This document shows, piece by piece, positions 12,600 to 24,199 of a stretch of DNA of 64,000 bases. Location: assembly GCA_032871835.1 (NCBI GenBank), contig CM065300.1:1865768-1929767 (forward strand), given 5' to 3'. The stretch comes from Dipteronia dyeriana. Taxonomy: Eukaryota; Streptophyta; Magnoliopsida; Sapindales; Sapindaceae. Below the pieces are notes generated by a model. That model was not told where the DNA came from and did not search any database. It saw only the letters and a program-made list of their open reading frames with translations. The position numbers were made by a program, and so were the translations under genes. How positions within the stretch are numbered: the first letter of the stretch is position 1; every line of letters begins with the position of its first letter.

Positions 12600-15500
12600 A
12601 GAAACACAGAGGAGACCGTTATTATGGCAACAGCAACAACAGCGGTTATAATTCTCACAACGACGACAACATCAACGGCAACGGCAGCCACAGCCACGAC
12701 TCGCACTACAACGACAACCGTCACAATCGCCCCTCTCGCTTCTCCGACGGACCGATAAGTCGCTACAACAATAGCAGTAGCAATGAAGAATCTTACCACT
12801 ACGACCGTCGCCGTAGCCCTAGCGAATTTCGAGTGGCCGGAGCCGGAGCCGGAGCCGGAGGTGGAGGTGGAGGTGGAGGTAGGGGTGGCCACGGACACAG
12901 GCCTTTCGATAGCCCGCCGAGTCACGGTCCTGCTGGTGGCGGTGAATTTGGAGGAGGTGGAGGAGGAGGAGGGTTCAGACCGATTGGAGGTGCCGGAGCA
13001 GGAATGTTTCGACCGATGGGTGGAGGGTTTGGGCAGAGCTATCAGATGCCTTCGCCGCCAGTGCCGCAGCTTTCAGGACAGAAACGAGGTTTTCAAGGCC
13101 GAGGAGGGCCTTCTCCTGGTAAAGCTTGAATTATTATCACTTCAATTTTGTTTATTTTGGTTTGTTTTGTAACTCTGCATGTAATTCAAGGTCAGGGCTG
13201 TTGCTGATAGTATTTGCATTCAATTGGCTACTTGTGTAAGTTATATTTGGAGCATTTATCTGATATCTTCTCTTCAGGGACTGATAAGTATTTTTTTTTT
13301 TCTTTCTATATCAGATAGCACTGATGGTGGCAATTTTGCCAAACTTTTTGTCGGGTCGGTTCCTAAGACAGCCACTGAAGAGGATGTAAGTCAATTATTG
13401 CTTGATATGTGCTGAAAAGTAAATTTGCTGATGCATTAATGCTTACACATGCATTTTTAGGTTATGTAACTGATTAGGAGTTAGACTTAACATAGGGTCG
13501 AATGTTGCTGCTGCCGGTAGAGGCCGGTGGCGGCGATGAGCCAGACAGGCGTCGGAGGCTGGTTGGTTTGGTCTTTGGTGTTCTGGTCCACTAAGTGGAA
13601 GAGAAAAAATAAATTATCTTCTATTGAACTCACCAAATCGGTGTAGTTTTGGGGGTTTCATTAAAACCTCGAATCAATGCCTTTTTGAGGTTTTAATGGA
13701 AACCATAAAATGTTTCGTTAAAAATAAATAAATTAAAAACCCCAGGCGGTCAGCGGCGGATTGGCCGCGTTTGACCGCTGAGGCCGCCTAGACGGCTCTG
13801 TATGCCTATTAATCAGCCTGCCTATTAGGGAGTAATTGGCGCTCCGTGCCTAGGTGGCCGCAGGCTCTGCGTTTTGCAACACTGCTTGAAATTTTCTCAT
13901 CTAATTGCATTCTGAGTTTCCTTGTTATTTTGTTAAAAGTTGCTTATCTAATGTCAGATTCGCCCCTTGTTTGAGGACCATGGACTTGTAATAGAGGTTG
14001 CTTTGATCAAAGATAAGAGGACAGGACAGCAACAAGGTATGTGTGGGGTTTATTTTTATGAAGTAATTTTGATTTATACCTATCTTATTTCAGGTCCCCT
14101 GAGAGGCTGATGGGAGCAAACATAACCTCATCTTTCGTCTCAGTTAGTTTTCACAACAAGTTTCGAGCTTGTTGGTTTTGGTTGCCATCGTTTTTTGTTT
14201 TGTTTTGTTTGTTGGTTCTTTCATACAAGAAGACAAGGTGTGAACTTGTTGAGAACCAGCTTTGTATAGCAGTTGGGTAGTTTGAGAGACAGTTAGATCG
14301 GTTGGTTGTAATAATGAGTGGGGCAGTGGAGGGGGCACTGCGGCACTACCCAACAATTTATTTGTAACGGGAGTGCCAATTGTCGTAATCTGTAGCTTAT
14401 GTCAAGATGTTTAAAAATGCAAATGTTGTACAGTGTAGACAGTGACAAAAAATCTTGGATTATTACTTTTTCATGGGTATTAATCACTTTACAGTGTGGA
14501 GACTTTTTGTGGTTTTTTATTATCTTGTGAACCTGGGAGTTGTTACATTTGGATGGCTTGGAATGTCGATATTACCTTTTTCTTTTTTAATATCGATTAG
14601 ATGGATTTGAATTTTGAAGTTAGCTATATGGTTGTTGATTGGATGGTATGAGTTGTAAGTTGTTGGTGTACGCCGATTGAAAATTGAATAGGTGCTTGTT
14701 GTTGGCAATTGTGTGGTTGTCTTTATACAAGCAGGCAAGCTAGATGAATTCTTATACTTGAATATATAATTTAAAGTCTGTTTCCAATGGTGTGTGGTCA
14801 CAGGATGGTTGTATGTGTAAGCTCATTTGATGTTGAGCACTATGCAGTTATTAATGTTTTATTTGAAAATATGAATCAGCTTCTCCATTTATGTGACAGG
14901 TGCGTTTTTGTAGACTAGGGTATTAACATATACATCGTTAGGCATTTTCCCTTTTTTTGAACTCACTACGGATGGCGATGCTATATTTAGTTATTCGTAA
15001 GCCTTTGCATGATCTTTTTTTGAATATTAGTCTATCATAGTATCATGCTATCGAAATGGTCGAACTTCTTGGCCCCATTCCAGTGTTTTGTTTTTCTTTT
15101 ATGTTTCTGTCTGCTAATTTAAGTGTCTAAACTAATTTGTGCAAGTATTGTGGTTTGGTTTTGTTGTTTTACTTCTTCCATGATTGTCCATGGATGTTAT
15201 GTGAAATGTTAGGCAGAGCTTTCAAATTATTTCTTTGCACGGCATTCCGTCGTCTTATTTGCTTTGGAAGACGTAGGGTCCATAATTATAAGCATTTTTT
15301 GTGATGGCTGTTGGTTTCTTGTCATTTTCTTTAAATACCTTGTTGTGAATGGCTACATCCTTTTGGTATTACCTTGACACACCAATAGGTGAATGTTGAT
15401 AGATGCTGGGTTTTGAGATTTTGCAGCTGCAATTGGAAATGATTAAGGATGTACCATATGATATCTTACTACTTTGTTTATATGATACCTAATTTAGGGT

Positions 15501-18500
15501 TCTTGCAAGTAAACGCATGAGTTCATATTCAAACTTACAGATTTCTGTTATTTGGAGGACTTTGTTCTGGTTGAGTTGCTTGATTGATCAGTATAATTTG
15601 CACCCAAATTTCATATTGTACTATATGCTCAGGTAGAATTTTGGCATTATATTGTATTTGGCTTGTTATGGGTGAAGCTACTCAGGGTTCTTGACTTCTA
15701 GAGTTCTAGTGTGCCTGTTTGTTATTTATGCAATTGCTGCACTGCAGTGTTAATATTGATAAATGGTTTCCCTTAGTTTTCCAGTTAGTATTTCTATACA
15801 CGTACTTGAATTGTCTGTTATGTATTTTTAGATATCTGACCAGTGATGTGGATATTGTTAACTTTATAGAAGACATAATTGTAAGGTAAACTAACTTGTG
15901 AACCATTGATGTGGTTAAGTTCTGCGACATCGAAGGGTCTTATGGAGTCTATGTGACGTTATTGTAATTGCTTTGTGATTTGACTATATTTGATACCAAT
16001 CCGCAGGATAAACCGGTGGCTGATTATCGTCTTTTAGTATGTGACTATGTGTAAACAAGAAGCAATGTGTATTGATTTTGCTTTTTCTCTCATTTTAGAT
16101 AATCGGTATAATTTGATCAGTTTTATTTTTGACTGTGATGGATGATTGGCTGTTGATCTGTGTCGCTTTGTGATTCGCTCTTATTAAGTACCAATTATCA
16201 TGAGAAATGATGGCCAATTAACATCTTAGTATGTGTGAATGAGAAGCATTATGCATTGTGTGCACTTCGACCTTTTTTTTTTCCCTTGATGACTAGCTCA
16301 AAATGATTGGCTACGATGACCATTAATGACTTTCTGTTGAGATGGACGACTGGCTTTTGCCCCTTATAGCTTGTATTTTCTAATTTGTACATATTTTTCA
16401 ATTACTCATTTTTTTATCATCTCGGTGTGGATCCTGAGTATTCGTTTAAATTTTTCTTCTTGATAATTGCTTTATTGTTTATGGACAAGGTTATCAATTA
16501 ACTTTGCAAATGTTGACAAATAAATTCAATATTAGAAATCCTATTTCCCTTGGGATGTAGTTATAAGAATTTTTCAAGGTTCCAATTTTTTTCTTTCTTT
16601 AATTGTTTTGATGTAGGATGTGTATAGAAGGAATTGCTTTACAATTATGATTAGCATGTGTGGAGAATGCTCTAAGCAGTCGTTATATTTTCAGTCAGCA
16701 TATATGTTGCTGTTGATGCCTTGTCGATGGGATTACATAGGATTTGATGGTTCTTTCTTTGTCTAGCTTTTGTGAATATGTCATGATCTATCAACCTGTG
16801 TGGATTAGTGAAGGTCTGTGGCTTCTCAAAGTTTTGTATTGCTATAATCTAATGCCTCCCTGAGAAGTGTATCAAGGCTTAAATGTGACCTTCTTACAGC
16901 AGGGGTGTGTATTTATTTTTACACATCCAATTTATTGCTTATGTGGAAATGGCTTCAAAATGTTCTTGAGATTGATGTTGTGTTTGGCTGACAAGTCTGG
17001 CTGATGATCCAGTTGCAAAACTGAAGTCAAAGCTGAAAAAGCCCAATCTGTTTGTGGATGGTTTACTTTGTTAGATTGCTCAAAGAAAGCATGATGATGT
17101 TTTATGCTATAGGATGATTTTGGTTCATGAAATTATTAAAATTTTCTAGGGTCTTAACTCTTAACAACTAGGATGTTTTGTCAACCACTGTATGTTACTT
17201 ATTTGCTCTATGGCTGTTTCCTATCTAGAATTTTAATGAATTGAAGGAAGAATGCATTGTGATTGGAATACCATCCATTACCTTTACGTGCTCTGTTTAG
17301 GATGGGATGTATTCATGTGTTCTTATTAGGGAATTGGAGCTCTCTCTCCAAATCTGCATGAAAGAAATTGCAAAATTTGGGTTTTGAATATGTCAATCTG
17401 GATTTTGGCATGCAATGCGTCAATGCCAAGTTCATGGTACTCAACCGTCAGAAATTGTATTATTTTTGGCTCTGGGTATATAACTTGCAGTATATAAAGT
17501 TCATGTTTACTACCCTTTGCAATCATGGAAATTCCATGTTGAGCCTAGCAATCATATAGCCAGTTAGTTTGGTTGTTGCTCACTTATCTAAACCGTGTTG
17601 TGTGATACGTGGCACTGTTCATAACAGCATCTAGCTCTTTAATGTTAATATTGATGAAGAGTTATTATTATTATTATTGTTATTATTGTTATTATTGGTA
17701 GAAGCATGGGTCATAGTGGTGCTTATGGTAATAATATCAGTAGTAGTGGTAGCAAAATGGAATGATGGTCAGGTGATGCGGGGTGTTTTCTCTTAAACTA
17801 CTTTTAGAGACTACATGTATACATATCTTTGAACTGCCTATGTATAACATCGTCAAAAGGGTGAAAGTAACCTAATAGCATCAGGATGAAAATTCTTTGT
17901 TTGTGCAGGTTGTTGTTTTATAAAATATGCTACATCAGAAGAAGCTGATAGGGCCATTAGAGCCTTACACAATCAACATACTCTTCCCGGGGTAAGTTCT
18001 TTTTTCTGGCCTTGATCTTCAATTATATAAGTTACGATGTTAGTTTTACACATTTATATATCTTTTCCATGGAGTAAGTCCTATCCAAGTTCTCTTTCTG
18101 ATCTTGATTTACAATTACTTAGGTAGCTATGCTAGTCTCACATATTTATGTCTTTTCCAGGGAGTAGGTCCTATCCAAGTTCGATATGCTGATGGGGAAC
18201 GAGAGCGCCTTGGTAATCATTCATGTATTTCTTTTGCTTATGGATTTCTCAACTTGATTTTTCCGTATTACATTTATGTGTATATATAAAGTTTGGTCTC
18301 TTTACAAATTATCTATACTGTATTACTACCTTTTGTGGGTTTTAGGATGTTCAGATGTTGATTTTTCTAATCCCCGTATTCTCTCTTTCTATCACAGGTG
18401 CAGTTGAGTACAAATTATTTGTAGGCTCGCTGTACAAACAAGCTACTGAAAAAGAAGTTGAGGAAGTATGTCACACATCAATTGTTTATTTTAAGTTTCT

Positions 18501-21500
18501 TTTGTTTTTCTAATCTTTGAATTTTCAATTGCAAACAATTTCTTTCTCTACTACAAACTGCAATCTACTGTTTCCCTTTTCAGATTTTTTCACCATATGG
18601 TCGAGTTGAAGATGTTTACCTCATGCGTGATGAATTGAAGCAGAGTCGGGGTAAGCCACTTCTGTCCTTAACTCAGTATAACTGATTTGTCCTGTAGGAT
18701 TGCTGAAAGCTTTCTGCCCTTGTTCTTTGTCCTTTTCAGTATATGGGACATCACACATTGATTTCTTGGAGGTTATCTCTTCCAATCAGATGATTTAATT
18801 ATCAATTTTTAATTCTTTTTTAAGAAAAAATGGGAGAAAATTAGGCCTCTTATCTTTAAATAAGTAAAAAAATTGATATGATGATTTATGGTATCACATA
18901 ATTTGCTTTTCTAAAAATTTTAGGCAGTTGATGTTACCAGTACTTTTCGATATTCCTTGAATCAAATGGCAAAGCTTCTGTGTAATAGGATGGTGGATCG
19001 TGGATTGCTTTATCTTTCGATTGTTCTGACATGGATATCTCTTTGATGTTTAAATGTAGGCTAATGTCCTGATGCTTGTATCCACCCGTTCCTGATATGC
19101 TTTTTTTTTTTTCGTAATTGTTTATGAAGGATGTGGATTTGTTAAATACTCTCATAGAGATATGGCATTGGCAGCTATAAATGCTCTTAATGGAATATAT
19201 ACAATGGAAGTAAGTATTTTTTTTGTTTCTGAGTTATGTTTGGCATAGTTTATCAAGTCATGTTCTTTACAAACCATATTTTGGAAGGTTATTCTAATTT
19301 TATCTTTTTTCTGCTTCTTAGGGTTGTGATCAACCATTGACTGTACGGTTTGCTGATCCTAAGAGGCCCAGACCTGGAGATTCAAGGTTTTTCCTGTAGA
19401 CATTATATTTATTGAATGCGAACATGGAGGGTGGGGTGGAGAAGACTGCCTTGTTGGTTTCATTTTTATTTTATTTTTTTGGTGGGAGTGAGTGGTTAAC
19501 CCTCGGTTAGGCATTTTATTTTGTTATTTTCGATTAATATACATGAATAATGATGGTTATTCTGCTTGTTTCACTTACTGTTTTGGCATCCTGTTTTTAT
19601 TAACTGCATATGCATTTTTTCACTTTCGTCTTTTGTCTTGTTTTTCATTTTAAAGGAATCCTGCATTTGGAGGTCCAGGTTTTGGTCCCCGGTTCCCACC
19701 ACCAGGGCCTAGGTACCCATTTACTCTACATATTTGGCGTAGTTTATTACAATTTATCTTCTTATTCTTCCCACTTAAATTTGTTTTCCACTCACCTCAT
19801 ATTTTCATATCACTACAGGCCAGCGCCCAGTTTTGGTGACGCTATGGGTGATCGAATCCCTCCTCATGCTTGGCATCCTATGAGTCCCCAGAATATGGGG
19901 CCATCTTCTAATCCTGGTATCCGTAGTTTTGGGAACCAGTTACCTCCTAGGTCGGGTGATCTAGCAATTCCTTCAAATATGGTAAGAACAAATCTGATGA
20001 TTCTGCAACACATTTTACTATGCAAGTCTATCAGTTTTTACTAATGTGAGAAATGTAAAATATGTCTGACAGTTTTTTTTCTGTGAGCTTCTATACTGTT
20101 TACTTGTGACCTGGGTGTTCCTGTATTGAAATAAACAAGTTTTATCATTAGATCTCATATTAAAGTCTACTAATTGAGGAATGTAAAATATGTTTGACCT
20201 GGGTGGCCCGGACATTCCTCTATTGAAAGTTTGAAACAAACAAGTTTTTCATTAGATTTCTTCTGTTAAAGTTTGCCTATTAGATTCCTTATATGATGTC
20301 CAGTTAGAGATCTCCTACTGCATGAAAATTTTCTTCTTTCCTATTTCAATTTTGTGCATAACCCTATTATTTACCTTGTTCTTGCAATATTTTAGGGCGG
20401 TCCTTTGGGTGGCCATGGTGGTCCAGCTGATGGTCCTTACCTAGGACTTTCTATTTCTTCCTCAACTTCATCTGCTACACTATTTCAATTTTGTGCATAA
20501 CCCTATTATTTACCTTGTTCTTGCAATATTTTAGGGCGGTCCTTTGGGTGGCCATGGTGGTCCAGCTGATGGTCCTTATCTAGGACTTTCTATTTCTTCC
20601 TCAACTTCATCTGCTACACAACAGGTACATGGAATCTGTTTACTTTCTGACACATTAATGCTCTTACCTGGTCATCCCAGAATTACTAAGAAAATCCATT
20701 CTGAAATTCTCAGAGTTTTAACCCACCATTGCCACAAGTCCCATCCTTTGGTCAGCATATATCGCCGTTGCAGAAGCCTCATCAATCGCCTCAGCATATG
20801 CCTCCTTCCCTTCAACTTCAACCTGGTCAGGCTCCACCTTACTCGCAGACACAAACTCCCCCTGTCGGTCAGCTACAGATTCCTAGTCAAACACCTTTCA
20901 GTCAAGCACTGCCATCACAGCATTTACCTGGCATGAGTGGACCGTTGTCTGCTTCTCAATCTCGCATTCAGCAGATTCCCTCATCTGCCACAGCTCTACA
21001 AACCCCTCCGAATATTAATCTGCAGTCCAGTTCACTGTCTACTCCAACCAATCAACAGCAGTTGCCTGCTTCTGTCCAGCAGCAAATGCTTCAACCTCTT
21101 CAGCAGTCCCCGCCGTCCCAGTTAGCTCAGATGCTATCACAGCAGACACAAACTCTGCAAGCAAGTTTTCAATCTTCACAGCAGGCATTCTCCCAGCTCC
21201 AGCAACAAGTGCAGCTGAGGCATCCGTCAAACCAAAATTTAGCATTGCAGCAGAGTTCTCAGGCTACTAAACAGCAGGTATGACGGGAAAAGGATTCTAG
21301 TGTTTAGTTTGGTTTGTCCATATTGAAAACTCACATCCCATTGTTATATTGGTCATTTTCATTTTAAACTTTTCGCCATATTTTAGTTTTTGAATGCTGA
21401 GTATGTTACATGGTCCTGCAGTCTCAGTGGCCTGGGATTTCACCCCAGACTGCTGCCAGCACTCCTGCTTCTACACAAGCTGCAGATGTGCCTTCATCTA

Positions 21501-22794
21501 CATCTGCTGCTTCTGCTGTACCTGTAATAAGTCAGACTGCAGCTCCTGTAAAATGTAATTGGACCGAACACACCTCCCCTGATGGATACAAGTACTATTA
21601 TAACAACATGACTGGTGAAAGCAAGGTGAGAAACTGACAATTGATTTCCTTGCTGTTCCATTTATCTTCAAATTGTGTGATGATTGTTTCCTGTGAATGT
21701 GCAGTGGGAGAAACCTGAAGAGCTGGCATTGTTTGAACAACAGAAGCAGCAACAGAAGCCACCGGTTCAACAGCCTCAAACCCAGTCACACCCCCAAGTT
21801 TTGCCTGCACAGCAGGCACCACAAACACAACAGGTGCTTCAAACACAGGTTCGTCACCAGCAGCAGCAGCAGTTACAACAGCCTTTTACTTCACCGGTCA
21901 GCTTTCTCTCGATATATAATTTTAACTAAAAGACGTATCTTATTATTTGCTAACTTTATATGTGGAAATCCAGTATCCAGCTTCTGGAGCCAGAGGTCAA
22001 CACAATCCTCAGGTAAATTTCATATTCAACAAAAAGTTTTTTTTTTTCTTTCTATTTTTTATTTTAATGACACCTTATTGAAAACTAAGTCTTAGCAAGA
22101 TTGTATTAGAATCATGTAGCATTTACAGTTATTCTGTATGTAAATGTAATTTCAATATTGTTACTTCTCTGACTGCTGAACTCTTTGGCTTTGCAGGAAC
22201 TTGGTTATGGTCAATTTCCTGTAGCAGCTGGTGCGGTAAATGATCCTACACGCATCCAACAGGTAGTAAGTGTTGTCATTTTGATCTGGTTGTATCCATC
22301 TCTGTTATCACTGCTTATTCTCATCATCTGCATCTGCTGCAGGGACTTCAGGCTGCTCCGGAATGGATGTGGAAGAATAAGCCATCAGGTTTAAGTCATT
22401 TCCACTGGCTCTAAATCTCCCTCTTTCTGAAAATAGATATGTAAAAGGGATCTCTGTTGACATCATATTAATTTTTTATTTTAGCTTTTTGACGCTCTTC
22501 TTTGAAATTGCAAGTACTAAAGAAGCCACCAAACCTTAACAATATCCTTTTGTTTGGCTATTTCGCTTAAAGTAGTAATTGTGGGTTAGTGTGCATATGC
22601 GTGTGATTGATCGTATGAACCTTTAATGGTTTGCTAAATCTCATGGTCTTGCTGCCGATTGTACTTATACAATGATGCACTTGCCACATTCTGAAACCGA
22701 CAAACTTGATGTTTTTCTTCATATGCAATTCTGATTGTCCATCTTTTATTGCTTTCCTCCATGTTGAGAATGTAATTCGTGTGCAGGCACTTGA
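12596..22794 (+). CDS. FCA: Flowering-time RNA-binding protein FCA (two RRMs, WW domain)
   Basis: FCA is a nuclear RNA-binding protein that binds the 3'-end processing factor FY, controls poly(A) site choice and promotes flowering by silencing FLC. Exons: 12596-13118, 13315-13385, 13958-14036, 17909-17991, 18161-18212, 18398-18465, 18584-18650, 19130-19209, 19322-19386, 19656-19712, 19819-19981, 20535-20624, 20714-21277, 21422-21625, 21705-21896, 21974-22012, 22197-22262, 22343-22388 and 22787-22794; 838 residues, all phases consistent. Gly-rich N-terminus; RRM1 about 183-263 (KLFVGSV, QGCCFIKY); RRM2 about 273-354 (KLFVGSL, RGCGFVKY); Gln/Pro-rich middle; WW domain about 701-730 (WTEH..YYYNNMTGESKW). 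The C-terminus WMWKNKPSG matches the family. The frame has a TAG at 12584 and no ATG until 13004, so the start is placed at CTG 12596 (A at -3, G at +4). If the last intron is retained, a stop at 22412-22414 is used instead. Confidence 0.93.
13450..13890. repeat. GC-rich insertion in FCA intron 2
   Basis: A block rich in GGCGG, GCCGCC and CCTAGG interrupts an otherwise AT-rich intron. It ends with GCGTTTTGCAACACT, a motif familiar from plant hAT-type repeats. The left end (near ATGTTGCTGCTGCC) is only a weak inverse match and no target duplication was found, so it is a probable, decayed transposon. Confidence 0.45.
14037..17908 (+). promoter_or_regulatory. FCA intron 3 (3.9 kb), site of conserved alternative polyadenylation
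   Basis: The intron splits RRM1 between TGQQQ and GCCFIKY, the same place as Arabidopsis FCA intron 3, where early polyadenylation makes the truncated FCA-beta transcript and FCA limits its own level. It is by far the longest intron of this gene. AATAAA occurs at 16519-16524 and there are many T-rich stretches, but which site is used cannot be told. No gene or clear transposon is seen inside; a short ATT/GTT microsatellite lies at 17656-17697. Confidence 0.65.
18012..18185 (+). repeat. 90-bp tandem duplication over the FCA exon 5 acceptor
   Basis: Two diverged copies with a 90-bp period (CTATCCAAGTTC at 18081 and 18171). The downstream copy has the real acceptor TTTTCCAG followed by GGAGTAGG (exon 5 starts at 18161). 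The upstream copy reads TTTTCCAT followed by GGAGTAAG, so its AG is lost. Confidence 0.85.
20341..20618 (+). repeat. 139-bp near-perfect tandem duplication of FCA exon 12 and its acceptor
   Basis: Copy 1 is 20341-20479 and copy 2 is 20480-20618. Each holds the end of the intron, the acceptor TATTTTAG (exon would start at 20396 or 20535) and nearly all of the exon. Very few differences are seen (for example TTACCTAGG against TTATCTAGG). Only copy 2 is followed by the donor CAACAG/GTACAT. Using the first acceptor without removing the second copy runs into an in-frame TAA in the duplicated intron end. Confidence 0.93.
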
Positions 22795-23458
22795 AGTTGA
22801 AAATCAGAACTGGATTTGAGTTCTAAGAAATGTGGAATCAAGAGAATTTGCGACAAGCTTTCTGTCAAGGACGAGCAGGAACAACTGCTTTGAACTTGAA
22901 TATCAAAGACAGTTTTGCCGTCACCAAACTCATCCTCACATTATTTGTGAGGTTTTACTGCCCTGCAGTTACTGGCTTGGTGAATTAATCCGCTGTACCA
23001 TTTGAAATACAAGGCAATGAATGCCTTTTTTTATTTTTTTCTTCATTTTGTAAAATAATATTAGTTGCTATAATCATGTGTTAGAGTAAACTCAACTTAG
23101 CAATAAACACTTATAGATTGTTGGGCTCCTGTGTAGATTTTTCTCTCTTTCGTTTTGCAATTTACGGAGGTAGGAGTTGGAGGCCATTGAACGTTCTTTG
23201 CCTCTCCACTTTCTCTAACATGACTGAAGCTCGTTTTGTGCTGAGTTAGAATTTTGCCGAAATTTGCTAGATTCAATTATTCCATTCGAATGATTTAAAC
23301 TAAAGAACACCCATCAAGTGTATAAAGGAAAAGATAGGCGCGGTAAAAGTGCTTGTTACAAATATACTTTACACAACAACTCGCTTGCCCATGAAATCCC
23401 TATTTTGAAACACAATTTATTCATGTTTTACCCTAGATTCCAAACTCTCTGATTCTAA
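22795..23458. other. FCA 3' UTR and convergent spacer to the peroxidase fragment
   Basis: Holds the FCA 3' UTR and the 3' flank of the convergent peroxidase fragment. The part from about 23050 is clearly similar to 50420-50780 (AGCAATAAACA... TAGATTGTTGGGCTCC), the other copy of a segmental duplication. AATAAA at 23101-23106 could serve as a polyadenylation signal. Confidence 0.6.
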
Positions 23459-24199
23459 ATGCTAAGCTGGTTTAGCAAAGCTTGGAGGCCAGTTAACAAT
23501 TCGACAGTTCCAGTGGATTACGCCATTGTTTCCGGTCAGAGGACCCAAGCTTCCCATTCTCACCATAACATATTTGAAGTCTTCAAAGAAGGCGAATTGA
23601 TTTTCAACATAGGCTTCTACGATTCCACGTGTTTGATCGTCTCCAGTCACGAGAACTTGGCTCGATGGAAGCAGTCCCTCTCTGGAAAGAAGGTTGATAT
23701 AGTACCGGTTGTCAAATGTTGCCGGTTTCAGCAGATCGAGTTGTGCTAATGTGTCATTGTTGGAAAACGAGCAGAGTTGCCTGAGACTTTGAAGGAAGTC
23801 CAGATTAATATCTCCACCATTTGAGAAACCGGTGCCTTGTAGCTTGGCACTAAAACTTGAACATCTAGCCTTTCCCATTGTATGTGCACCTTTCCATTAA
23901 TAAAATTGAATAATTTTTCAACCCATTTCTCTAAAGGTTTTTTAAATACCAGAAATTAAATTATAACTTATCACTAGAAAATGTGAAGCACCTTAAAAAT
24001 ACCAATTTTTTTTTTTGATATACCACATCACATGTGATGCAATGACTCAAATCCGAGAAACATTATCAAGGATACATTGGGCGGTAAAATTTCTAATTTT
24101 GCAAATTTACAGATTCACACGTAATTAGACCAAACCTTGAAATGAAACAAGTGTTCTGGGAACCAACTTATTATTACTAGACTACCTGAGAGAGCAAGT
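23459..24199 (-). pseudogene. Class III peroxidase 3' fragment (exon 4, intron 3, end of exon 3)
   Basis: Exon 4 (up to 23889) still reads MGKARCSSFSA...GGDINLDFLQSLRQLC...LDLLKPATFDNRYY, close to exon 4 of the intact gene at 50810. The original stop codon has become TGG, so the frame runs about a dozen residues past CRIVN to 23462. Intron 3 is recognisable, and the similarity ends within the 3' end of exon 3 near 24199. Exons 1-2, with the distal haem-pocket residues (RLHFHDCF), are missing, so no active peroxidase can be made. It is convergent with FCA. The long open frame in exon 4 suggests either recent loss or a still transcribed fragment. Confidence 0.88.

Noticed and set aside
12533..12925. 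Open frame of 130 codons on the minus strand opposite FCA exon 1
   Set aside because: It is the mirror of the Gly/Asn/His-rich FCA exon; the protein is Val/Ala/Thr simple sequence with no family resemblance.
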